DNA from: Solibacteraceae bacterium
GTDB lineage: Bacteria; Acidobacteriota; Terriglobia; Bryobacterales; Bryobacteraceae
DNA length: 64,000 nucleotides
Assembly (NCBI GenBank): GCA_021324015.1
Contig: JAJPJX010000036.1
Coordinates: 1 to 64,000, forward strand
Reading direction: 5' to 3'
Made by a program: the position numbers and the translations under genes. Of the stretch, positions 43,008 to 50,497 are shown piece after piece (position 1 is the stretch's first letter; each line of letters opens with the position of its first letter). A model generated the notes under the pieces. It was not told the DNA's origin. It saw only the letters and a list, made by a program, of their open reading frames with translations, and searched no databases.

Positions 43008-45635
43008 TCAGGGCCGACGCAGGCGCAGGCGGAGGGTTTTGATCTCGTAGGGGCGGAGATTGAGTTCAATCACGTCGCCCGGCGTGGCGAGTGCGCGGCC
43101 AGCATCTTCGATGAGGTCGGATTCGTTCGCCGCGGCGAGTCCGGCGTGGAAACTGATCTTGACGGGGTTGGCCGGGCGCCCTGCGGCTTCATAGAGGCGC
43201 AGCACGGCGGAGCCGTCGCGCCCGGGCTTCAGCGCCGAAGTGACCACGGCGGCATTCGATACTTCCAGCAGCCCCCAGCGCTTCGGCAGGCGGCCCGCGT
43301 GCGGCGCCGCTTTGCGCACCTCCAGCGGATGATTGAATTCGTATCCCGCGCGGTAGACGCCCGCGCCGCTCCAGTCGCCCGTGTACGGCACCAATGCGTA
43401 ATGAAAGGTCAACTGGCGGCCCAACTCCAGGCCGGAATCCGAGGAGATGCCCGGTTCGTAGCCGCCGTTAAACGAATAGCCCAGGATCTTGGCGGAGCGG
43501 AACAGGGAAAGCATCATCGTGCCGCCCGCGGTGTTGTTGCCCGGCAAGCCGCGATTCAGCAGCGCCAGTCCTTTGGCGCCGTCGCCGTAGGCCATCCAGT
43601 TCTGTGCCGGAAACTCGCGCGCCTGGGGCCGCTCGATGGCGCCGAACGGAATCTCCCGCACGTCGGCGCCGGCCCGGATGGAGGTGGGGAACAGGACCCG
43701 ATAGCGCACCAGCTTGTCGTGGTTCAGGATCTCGGTCGTGATGTCGATGCGGGGGACGCCCGCATACATGCGCACGGTAGTGGAAAACTCGCCGTCCCCG
43801 AAGGGGTGCGCGCCGCGAAATTCGGAGATCACCGGGCCGCGTTTCACCGCGGCAAAGCGCCCGCCCACCCACTCGTTGCTGAATTGCGCCCGGTCGCGTG
43901 CCGGAGGCATTTGTGGGGCCGTCATGGCCAGCATCCGGCCGCCGTTGAGGATTCCGTACAGTTCCCAGAAATCGCCGCCGTCCTGCTCGCGGGCCACCAC
44001 GTTGCCGGGGCCGGAGAGCGCTTCCCAGTTATTCGCCTTCAGCCTGAGGCTGGTCATCTCCGCGGTCCAGAGATTGAAGGACGCCCGGTAGTATTCGTTC
44101 TCGATCGCGTCGCTGTCTTCGTAGGCCGGCGTGCCCGTGGGGATGCCGGAGATTTCCGGCAGAGCGTCCGGGGGAGGCGGCCCGTGTTTTTCGATGAGCC
44201 GGTACACCGCGTAGCCCATGGCCGGGACATCCCGCGCCACGAAGCCAACCCGCGCGCGCCGGAATCCCCCGTCGCCGTAGCGCTCCTGCTGGAGCACCTG
44301 AAGCCGTACGGGCTGGCCGTCCGGCCCGGCCAGGGCGAGGCCGGTCACACCCGCTTCCGTCACCCCGACGTCCACTTCCGCGAAATCGGTGCGCGGCCAG
44401 CCGAGCGTATTGAAGACCACGACCGGCACGCCCTCGCCGCGGGTATCGATTTGCGAGCAGATATACTCCAGCCGCTGGCCGATGATTTCGCCGGCGAGGC
44501 GCTCCGAGTAGCGGTAGCTCTGCATGGTGTCCTCGAAAACTTTGTCCACCATGACGCCGGAGGCCAGGTCGTGCGTCTGGTTGAAGAGCATGGGTTCCCA
44601 GGCCCGGTCGAGCGCCGCCCGGTCCGCGGGCATCCCCAGCCAATCCGCGATCACGCTGAATTTCTCGGCCGCGGTGAGCAGCCGCTCCAGGTTCCGGATG
44701 GCCTGCTTGACCTCGATCCGGCTGCTATAGATGCCCTGAAACACGGGATTCAGCTCGCCGGATTCGACCGGCCGGGGCGCGGCGCGCTGGTTCACCACCG
44801 CTTCGTACTCGGCGGGGGTGCCGAAGCGGATGCGGAAGGGATGCGGCGCCTGGTTGAACTGCCGGATCATCCCGGGCAGGTGTTCCTCGGGATCGGAGAC
44901 ATCCGCGCCCGCCAGCGCCACGCGGTCGTTGCCGCGGGCGTAGGGGTCGAGCGAGGCGAACCGCTCGTTGGCAAAGGCGGTGAACTGCGGCAGGTTGCCC
45001 GGCGATCCGTAGAACATGCCGTAGCCGTGCGGCAGCCAGTAGGCCGCGATCTGGCTACCGTCGATGCCCCGCCAGAAAAACTCCGCCGGAAGTTTCAGCG
45101 TGGGCACGCCGCGCCGGAACCAGTAAGACTTGAACCCGGCGAGTTTGAGAATCTGCGGCATCTGGGCGTTGTGCCCGAACGTGTCCAGCCCCCAACCCGC
45201 GGTCACGTCCACGCCCAGCGCCTCACGATAGTAGCTCTTGCCGTAGAGCATCTGGTGCACGATGGATTCGGGCCCGGGCATGTTGTTGTCGTGCATCACA
45301 TCCACGCCGCCCACGATCTCCAGCCGGCCCTCTTTGACGAACCGGCGGAAATCGGCGGCCTGCTCCGGGTAGCGCTCCAGGAAGGGTTTGACATAGGCCA
45401 CCTGGTCGAGCGCGAAGCGGTACTCGGGATGCTTGCGCAGCAGCATCATGGCCTTCAGGATGTTCGTCAGGCCGACCTCGAGATACTCCTCCCGGGTCTT
45501 GAAGACGGCGCCTTCCCAGTGGGTTTGCGGCACCACCCAGAGCGTCTGCTGGGGCTGCGCCGCGGCGCCGGAAAGCAACGCCGCTGCGAGGCAGGAAACA
45601 GGAATGGACATGGTCCAGCGGCAGCTCATACTCAC
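43008..45635 (-). CDS. Glycoside hydrolase family 38 alpha-mannosidase-like protein
   Basis: 875 residues with a Sec signal (about 9-27). The GH38 N-terminal catalytic domain is evident: PQTHWEGAVF near residue 36, the nucleophile motif GWGLDTFGHNAQMPQIL with D151, and NQTHDLASG, a late zinc ligand. The usual HWD zinc pair reads H39-W-E41, so one ligand is Glu instead of Asp. The mid helical and C-terminal beta domains follow and the length is full. GH38 enzymes release alpha-mannose. It is the last gene of a seven-gene operon. The start GTG (45635) overlaps the isomerase stop; ATGs at 45629 and 45611 are alternatives. Confidence 0.8.
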   Translation of the reverse strand: MSMSCRWTMSIPVSCLAAALLSGAAAQPQQTLWVVPQTHWEGAVFKTREEYLEVGLTNILKAMMLLRKHPEYRFALDQVAYVKPFLERYPEQAADFRRFVKEGRLEIVGGVDVMHDNNMPGPESIVHQMLYGKSYYREALGVDVTAGWGLDTFGHNAQMPQILKLAGFKSYWFRRGVPTLKLPAEFFWRGIDGSQIAAYWLPHGYGMFYGSPGNLPQFTAFANERFASLDPYARGNDRVALAGADVSDPEEHLPGMIRQFNQAPHPFRIRFGTPAEYEAVVNQRAAPRPVESGELNPVFQGIYSSRIEVKQAIRNLERLLTAAEKFSVIADWLGMPADRAALDRAWEPMLFNQTHDLASGVMVDKVFEDTMQSYRYSERLAGEIIGQRLEYICSQIDTRGEGVPVVVFNTLGWPRTDFAEVDVGVTEAGVTGLALAGPDGQPVRLQVLQQERYGDGGFRRARVGFVARDVPAMGYAVYRLIEKHGPPPPDALPEISGIPTGTPAYEDSDAIENEYYRASFNLWTAEMTSLRLKANNWEALSGPGNVVAREQDGGDFWELYGILNGGRMLAMTAPQMPPARDRAQFSNEWVGGRFAAVKRGPVISEFRGAHPFGDGEFSTTVRMYAGVPRIDITTEILNHDKLVRYRVLFPTSIRAGADVREIPFGAIERPQAREFPAQNWMAYGDGAKGLALLNRGLPGNNTAGGTMMLSLFRSAKILGYSFNGGYEPGISSDSGLELGRQLTFHYALVPYTGDWSGAGVYRAGYEFNHPLEVRKAAPHAGRLPKRWGLLEVSNAAVVTSALKPGRDGSAVLRLYEAAGRPANPVKISFHAGLAAANESDLIEDAGRALATPGDVIELNLRPYEIKTLRLRLRRP

Positions 45636-46177
45636 TCGCCGACCACGGGAATGCGGGCGATGCGCGGGTCGGAGAACCGGTCCGCCTCGTCGGTGCTGCG
45701 GGTGGAGAACTCGGAGACGATGGCGCCCCCCGGGCCGGCCTGAAACCAGTGCGGCGTGTCGGGCATCAGTGTGTACTGGTCGCCGGGCTCCAGGCGGACT
45801 TCGTGGAACACCGAGTAGTAGGCTTCCGAACCTGCCGGAGGAAGCGAAACCCGCGAGGCGGAGGGCGAGCCGGGGACGTTCAGGTAGACCGTGCCCCAGC
45901 GGCAGCGGAAGGTCTCTTCCTTACCCGGCCGGCCGCCGATGGTGGGATGCCAGTGCTCCGGGCACGTCTGGCCGGGGAACATCACAATCTCCTTGGCGCA
46001 ACACCTCTCCGTGTTCACGTAGGTGAGGATCTCGAGGCCGGTCTTCTCGAGTTCGTTGAGGCCGAAATCGGCCACCTCCAGCCGGCCGCGTTCTTCCGGC
46101 GTGATTACGATTCCGGCGGCGCGGAGCATGCCGGCCGCCCGCTCGGTTGCCTGCTGATACTGCTGGGCTGAAATCAT
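45632..46177 (-). CDS. D-lyxose/D-mannose isomerase family cupin protein
   Basis: A 181-residue single-domain cupin. The metal site can be read as H75 and H77 in EHWHP, E87 or E88 in PGKEETF, and H143 in DTPHWFQAG. This matches the group annotated as D-lyxose/D-mannose sugar isomerases, which interconvert D-lyxose/D-xylulose and D-mannose/D-fructose. In this operon it would convert mannose released by the GH38 enzyme to fructose, an inference from context. Its ATG overlaps the aldolase stop (ATGA) and its stop overlaps the mannosidase start, so all three are coupled. It is cytoplasmic, with no signal peptide. Confidence 0.7.
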   Translation of the reverse strand: MISAQQYQQATERAAGMLRAAGIVITPEERGRLEVADFGLNELEKTGLEILTYVNTERCCAKEIVMFPGQTCPEHWHPTIGGRPGKEETFRCRWGTVYLNVPGSPSASRVSLPPAGSEAYYSVFHEVRLEPGDQYTLMPDTPHWFQAGPGGAIVSEFSTRSTDEADRFSDPRIARIPVVGE

Positions 46178-47067
46178 GGCTCCATCCTTCCGGCCGAGCC
46201 GCTCAACCGCAGAAGCTCCTGGACCTTCTGCCGGAGGGCTTCGCGGCCGGCCATCATTACGTCCTGGTCCCCTCCGATTCCCAGATACGGGTGCGGATTG
46301 TCCGGCGCGTGGTACTTCGCAAGCTGGCACCGGACCGCCTCCAGGTACACCTGCTTGAGAACGGTTCCGAAGTTGATCTTGGCGACCCCCAGGGCGATCA
46401 GGCTTTGCACGCATTCCGGCGGCAAGCTGGTCCCTCCGTGGATCACCAGCGGGATTTCCACGCTCTCGCGAATCCGCCGCAGCACGTCCAGGTCGATCGA
46501 GGCCTTGCCCCTGGTCAGAATATGTATGTTGCCGACGGATACGCCCAGGGCGTCGATGCCCGTGGCGCGGGCGAAGTCGCGCGCCCGGGCGGGATCGGTA
46601 ATTTCCGCATGCCCGTGGGCCTCCGCTCCGCCTGTGGGCAGCGTGCCGATCTGCGCCTCCACTGCCACCTGGCGGCGGTGCGCGGCCTCCACCACCTGTT
46701 CCACCAAATCCTGGTAAGCCTCCAGGCCGAGGCCTTCGCTTTCCGGCATCACGGCGTTGAATCCCAGCTCGATGCCCTCCCGGATCTGGTCCAGGGAATC
46801 CGACTCGTTGAGCAGGAAAACCGCGGGCACGGGAGTGCGCTTTAGGGCCAGGCGCAGCCCGGCATAATACGCCAGGTTCTCCGGCTGCTTGCGGGAGCGG
46901 TGGCGCAGGAACCCGCCGTTGAACCCGGCGATGATGGGGGACCGGCAGGCTTCGGCCGCCTCGATGACCGCCTGGAAGGATTCCAGGTTCCAGGATTCGC
47001 AGTAGCAGACGGCATACCCGCCCTTGGCGGCATCGTTCAGCATCCGGGTGAGCGAAACCAGCGCCAT
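46174..47067 (-). CDS. Class II fructose-bisphosphate aldolase-like protein with altered active site
   Basis: A 297-residue TIM-barrel protein of the class II aldolase family. Many family segments are kept: EGIELGFNAVMPESEG, VAVEAQIGTLP, VSVGNIHI and LVIHGGTSLPPECV, including the His zinc ligands of the last two. The HLDH segment that holds a zinc ligand and the catalytic Asp in normal enzymes reads LLNESD, so His and Asp are absent. It may use another metal geometry, cleave a different substrate or be non-aldolytic. The start at 47067 was chosen because it begins the barrel and sits 2 nt after the kinase stop. A longer frame upstream runs through the kinase gene. Confidence 0.7.
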   Translation of the reverse strand: MALVSLTRMLNDAAKGGYAVCYCESWNLESFQAVIEAAEACRSPIIAGFNGGFLRHRSRKQPENLAYYAGLRLALKRTPVPAVFLLNESDSLDQIREGIELGFNAVMPESEGLGLEAYQDLVEQVVEAAHRRQVAVEAQIGTLPTGGAEAHGHAEITDPARARDFARATGIDALGVSVGNIHILTRGKASIDLDVLRRIRESVEIPLVIHGGTSLPPECVQSLIALGVAKINFGTVLKQVYLEAVRCQLAKYHAPDNPHPYLGIGGDQDVMMAGREALRQKVQELLRLSGSAGRMEP

Positions 47068-47069
47068 GG

Positions 47070-48035
47070 TCAATTGGCTCCCTGCGGCCGGGGTGCGCCG
47101 GCGGAAGCGTTTTCCAGAAAGGCCACGGTCTGCTCGAAAGTGAAGACGCCGTCGATGCAGCCCAAGGCCCGGGTGCAGGAGGCGCCCGCGGCGCTGGCGA
47201 ACAAGAGCACCTCCTGCAAGGGCCATTGTTCCAGCACGCCGGTGATGAGCCCGGCGGAGAAGGCATCGCCCGCTCCGGATTCATCCACGGCCTCCACCGG
47301 AAAGGCGGGGGTGTCCACCACCACGGTGCCGCACTTGGTGAGCGAGCCGCGCTCGCCGCGGGTGATCACCACGGTGCCGCCGGGATTGTAGCGCCACAGC
47401 GATTTGGCCTGCTCGTGGGGATCTTCCAGGCCGGTCAGCGCCCGGGCCTCGTCCTCGTTGGGCAGGAAATAGTCCGTGAAGGGCAGCACCGGCGCGAGCC
47501 AGTCCATGGGCGTGGGGAAGCCCGCTGGAATCACCACGTCGAGCACCGTGACCAGGCGCTTCCGCCGGGCCTGTTCGAACAGGGCGGCCAGATCCGCGGG
47601 ACGGAAGCCGGGCATGGCCGGATATCCGCCCACATACATGACCCGGGCGTCATCGAGTGCGGCCGGATCGACATCCTCGGCCGTGAAATCCGAGTTGGCT
47701 CCGATCACGTGCAGGTACCGCCGGTCCTGGCCGAGCACGTTGAGAATTACGGTGGAGGAGGTCTGGTGCGTGCGGCTCCTGGTGACGCCGGAGGTATCGA
47801 TGCCGCGCCCGCCGAGTTCCCGCACGACGAAATCTCCGAACAGGTCCTCGCCCACCTTGCCCACCACGCGGACGGTGCGTCCCAGGCGCCGCAGGCAGGC
47901 GGCGGTATTCGAAGCGCAGCCCCCGGCGCCCATCAGAAATCCGCTGGTGGTCTTCAGTTCTCCCGGCTGCGGCAGCGCGTCAATCGGGCTGGCGAACAGA
48001 TCCGCGACCAGAATGCCAAGACAGACCGCGTCCAT
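47070..48035 (-). CDS. PfkB family sugar kinase
   Basis: Ribokinase/PfkB kinase of 321 residues. The N-terminal double-Gly signature is MGAGGCASNTAACLRRLG and the C-terminal catalytic signature is ESGAGDAFSAG with its Asp base. In the operon it lies between the E1beta gene (3-nt gap) and the aldolase gene (2-nt gap). It would thus phosphorylate the ketose made by the isomerase (fructose to fructose-1- or 6-phosphate, or xylulose) before aldol cleavage. This role is inferred from gene order only. TAGGAT and AAGG lie just before the ATG, so an internal promoter is possible, but the tight spacing argues for co-transcription. Confidence 0.85.
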   Translation of the reverse strand: MDAVCLGILVADLFASPIDALPQPGELKTTSGFLMGAGGCASNTAACLRRLGRTVRVVGKVGEDLFGDFVVRELGGRGIDTSGVTRSRTHQTSSTVILNVLGQDRRYLHVIGANSDFTAEDVDPAALDDARVMYVGGYPAMPGFRPADLAALFEQARRKRLVTVLDVVIPAGFPTPMDWLAPVLPFTDYFLPNEDEARALTGLEDPHEQAKSLWRYNPGGTVVITRGERGSLTKCGTVVVDTPAFPVEAVDESGAGDAFSAGLITGVLEQWPLQEVLLFASAAGASCTRALGCIDGVFTFEQTVAFLENASAGAPRPQGAN

Positions 48036-48038
48036 ACC

Positions 48039-49097
48039 TTATCCTACAGAGCCGCCCGCGCCGAGCAGGGCTTTCACCGCGCCCACGATGCGCTCGACGG
48101 AAGGCACGTAGAAGTTCTCCATTACGGGCGCAAACGGAACCGGGGTGTCCGGCGCGGCGACCCGGCGGATGGGGCCATCCAGGTAGTCGATGCATGCGTC
48201 CGCGACCCGCGCGGCCACCTCCGCGCCCCAACCGCCGGTGAGATTGTCCTCCTCCACGATGACCAGCCGTCCGGTTTTCCGCACCGAGGCAAAGATGGCC
48301 TCTTCATCCAGCGGAACCAGCGTGCGCAGATCGATGACCTCGATGTCGATTCCGGATTCGCTGAGAATGGCGGCCGCCTGCATGGACTTGTGGACCATCA
48401 GCAGAGTGGCGACCACGGTGAGGCGGCTTCCCGGGCGCACCACCTTGGCCTCACCGAAGGGAATCAGGTACTCCTCTTCCGGCACGTCGGCCACCAACTC
48501 CCAGCCTCCGGCTTCCTTGCGCGATCCCTTGCTGCCGTAGAGCAGCTTGTGCTCGAAGAAGAGCACGGGGTTGGGATCGCGGATGGCGGTCTTGAGGAGC
48601 CCCTTGGCGTCGTAAGGCGTGGCCGGGCAGGCGACCTTGAGGCCGGGAACGTGCAGGAAAAAGCCCTCCGGGGATTGGGCGTGCTGGGCGCCGCGCGTGG
48701 TAGCCCCGACCGGGGCGCGAAAGACCATGGGCACGGTGAGCTTGCCGCCGGACATGTAACGCATCTTGGCGGCCTGGTTCACCAACTGGTCCATGGCCAG
48801 GAACAGGAAGTCGCCGTACTGCACGTCGGCGACGGGCCGCAGGCCGCCCATGGCGGCACCGGCTGCGAGGCCCGCAATGGCGGCTTCGGAGATGGGGGTA
48901 TCGATCACGCGGTGGTGTCCGAACTCGCGCTCGAGGCCCAGGGTGACGGTGAAGGCGCCGCCAAACCCGCCTTCCACCCCGATGTCCTCGCCCAGCAGGA
49001 TGACGCGCTCGTCGCGGCGCATCTCTTCGCGCAGGGCCTCGCGCAGGGCCTCGGCCATGGTGAGCTTGCGGACCACCGGGGGGTTATGCGAAGACAT
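48039..49097 (-). CDS. 2-oxoacid dehydrogenase E1 component, beta subunit
   Basis: 352 residues, the usual size of PDH/AcoB-type E1 beta subunits. Family segments include MAEALREALREEM, LLGEDIGVEGG, ISEAAIAGLAAGAAMGG, RAPVG and PEGFFLHVPGLKVACPATP. The C-terminal part, with IEVIDLRTLVPLDEEAI and VEEDNLTGGWG, contacts E2. With the alpha subunit it forms the thiamine-diphosphate decarboxylase that starts oxidation of pyruvate, acetoin or a branched-chain oxo acid. The start overlaps the E1alpha stop by 14 nt. No E2 or E3 genes follow; sugar enzymes do. The oxo acid is therefore likely pyruvate from the sugar pathway, but that is inference. Confidence 0.88.
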   Translation of the reverse strand: MSSHNPPVVRKLTMAEALREALREEMRRDERVILLGEDIGVEGGFGGAFTVTLGLEREFGHHRVIDTPISEAAIAGLAAGAAMGGLRPVADVQYGDFLFLAMDQLVNQAAKMRYMSGGKLTVPMVFRAPVGATTRGAQHAQSPEGFFLHVPGLKVACPATPYDAKGLLKTAIRDPNPVLFFEHKLLYGSKGSRKEAGGWELVADVPEEEYLIPFGEAKVVRPGSRLTVVATLLMVHKSMQAAAILSESGIDIEVIDLRTLVPLDEEAIFASVRKTGRLVIVEEDNLTGGWGAEVAARVADACIDYLDGPIRRVAAPDTPVPFAPVMENFYVPSVERIVGAVKALLGAGGSVG

Positions 49098-50427
49098 CGG
49101 TCAGGCAATCCTCGGGCGCGGGTTGCGGGCTGCCTTCCGCGAAAGCCACGGCCTCGTCCAGTTCGCGCTCCACTTCGTTGCGCATTTCCGCCGCCTGTTC
49201 CGGCGAAAGCAGCCCTTGTTCGATCAGGAATCGCTGGTACCGCTCGATCGGATCGCGCAGTTTCCACTGCTCGACTTCTTCTTTCGGGCGATAGTGGCCG
49301 GGATCGCTGCGGGAGTGGCCGGCGAAGCGGTAGGTCTCGAGTTCGAGCAGCGTGGGGCCCGCGCCCGCGCGCGCCGCCGCGGCAGCCTCGAGCATGGCGG
49401 CGTACACGGCCTCCAGGTCGTTGCCGTCGACCCGCCGGCCGGGGATGCCGTAGGCGCCGGCGCGGTCGCTCACGTGGGGGACGCGGGTCACCTTTTCGAT
49501 GGCCGTGGACGCCCCGTACTTGTTGTTCTCGCAGACGAAGACCACCGGGAGATTCCAGATGGCGGCCACGTTGACGGCCTCGTGGAAGGGCCCGATGTTG
49601 GTGGCGCCGTCGCCGAAAAAGCAGGCCACGATGTTGCCGGTCTTCAGGTATTGGAAAGCGAGCGCGAAACCGGCGGCCAGCGGAATCCCGCCGCCCACGA
49701 TGGCCACGGCCGGCAGCATGCCCAGGCTAACGTCGCCGATGTGCATGGAGCCGCCCTTGCCGCGGCAGCAGCCGGTGCTCCGGGCGAACAACTCCGCCAT
49801 CAGCGAGCGGACCGGGATGCCGCGGGCCACCGCGTGCTCGTGGGGGCGATGCGTGCTGGTGATCATGTCGCCGGGACCGAGGGCCGCGCACACACCCACG
49901 GCGCAAGCTTCCTGGCCCTGCGCCTGGTGGATGGTTCCCGGCATCCGGCCTTGCAGGAACAGATAATAGACGCGGTCCTCGAACTGCCGGCACAGCAGCA
50001 TGCGCCGGAACATAGCGAGTTGCTGCTCCGGCGTCAGCGGCCGCGCCCGGAATTCGTGCGCCGGGGCGGGCTCCCGGGGCAACTCCGGCGCGGCCGGGAC
50101 TTCGCGGCCGGCGGGCTTTTCCCGGCTGACAATGGGCTCCGGCGCCGGCTGTTCCGTTGCGGGCGCGGGCGGCATCCAGGACTCTTGGAGCGTGGCGGTC
50201 ACCACGGCCAGCGGCGCCAGCGCCGCCACGACACTGCCTTCCGGGACGAGGATCCCACGGAGGAAGCCGTCCGCGAACGACTCGACGTCCATGTCCACCT
50301 TGTCGGTTTCGACGGTGAGCAGAGGCTCCCCGCGGCGAATGGGATCTCCCGGCTGCTTCAGCCACTTCAGAACCTTCGCTTCGCTGGTGGTCTGGCCCAA
50401 GTCCGGGAGGATGATGAGATGCTGCAT
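49084..50427 (-). CDS. 2-oxoacid dehydrogenase E1 alpha subunit fused to a lipoyl domain
   Basis: 447 residues. Residues 1-80 form a biotinyl/lipoyl domain with lipoyl lysine K43 in ETDKVDMDVES. A Pro/Ala-rich linker (about 81-130) follows, like those of E2 proteins, and then a complete E1 alpha. The thiamine-diphosphate motif runs from GDGATNIG (272) to ENN (301-302), with the phosphorylation-loop region YRFAGHSRSDP. Normally the lipoyl domain belongs to E2, so this fusion is unusual. It may let the decarboxylase acylate its own tethered lipoate before passing the acyl group to a shared E2. The start MQHLIILPDLG (50427) begins the lipoyl fold; TAGAAT (50480-50475) may be its -10. Confidence 0.85.
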   Translation of the reverse strand: MQHLIILPDLGQTTSEAKVLKWLKQPGDPIRRGEPLLTVETDKVDMDVESFADGFLRGILVPEGSVVAALAPLAVVTATLQESWMPPAPATEQPAPEPIVSREKPAGREVPAAPELPREPAPAHEFRARPLTPEQQLAMFRRMLLCRQFEDRVYYLFLQGRMPGTIHQAQGQEACAVGVCAALGPGDMITSTHRPHEHAVARGIPVRSLMAELFARSTGCCRGKGGSMHIGDVSLGMLPAVAIVGGGIPLAAGFALAFQYLKTGNIVACFFGDGATNIGPFHEAVNVAAIWNLPVVFVCENNKYGASTAIEKVTRVPHVSDRAGAYGIPGRRVDGNDLEAVYAAMLEAAAAARAGAGPTLLELETYRFAGHSRSDPGHYRPKEEVEQWKLRDPIERYQRFLIEQGLLSPEQAAEMRNEVERELDEAVAFAEGSPQPAPEDCLTDVFA

Positions 50428-50497
50428 ATCGAAAAAGGCGCGCCCTGAATGTTCTGCCGCGAGCCCAATGGGGTATTCTACCGCCACACTGGTTCAG

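Noticed and set aside
45632-48035. The isomerase-kinase-aldolase trio as a sulfoquinovose (sulfo-EMP) pathway
   Set aside because: No sulfoquinovosidase (GH31) or sulfolactaldehyde reductase is present, and the glycosidase is GH38. Sulfate-ester removal by the upstream sulfatase is a different chemistry.
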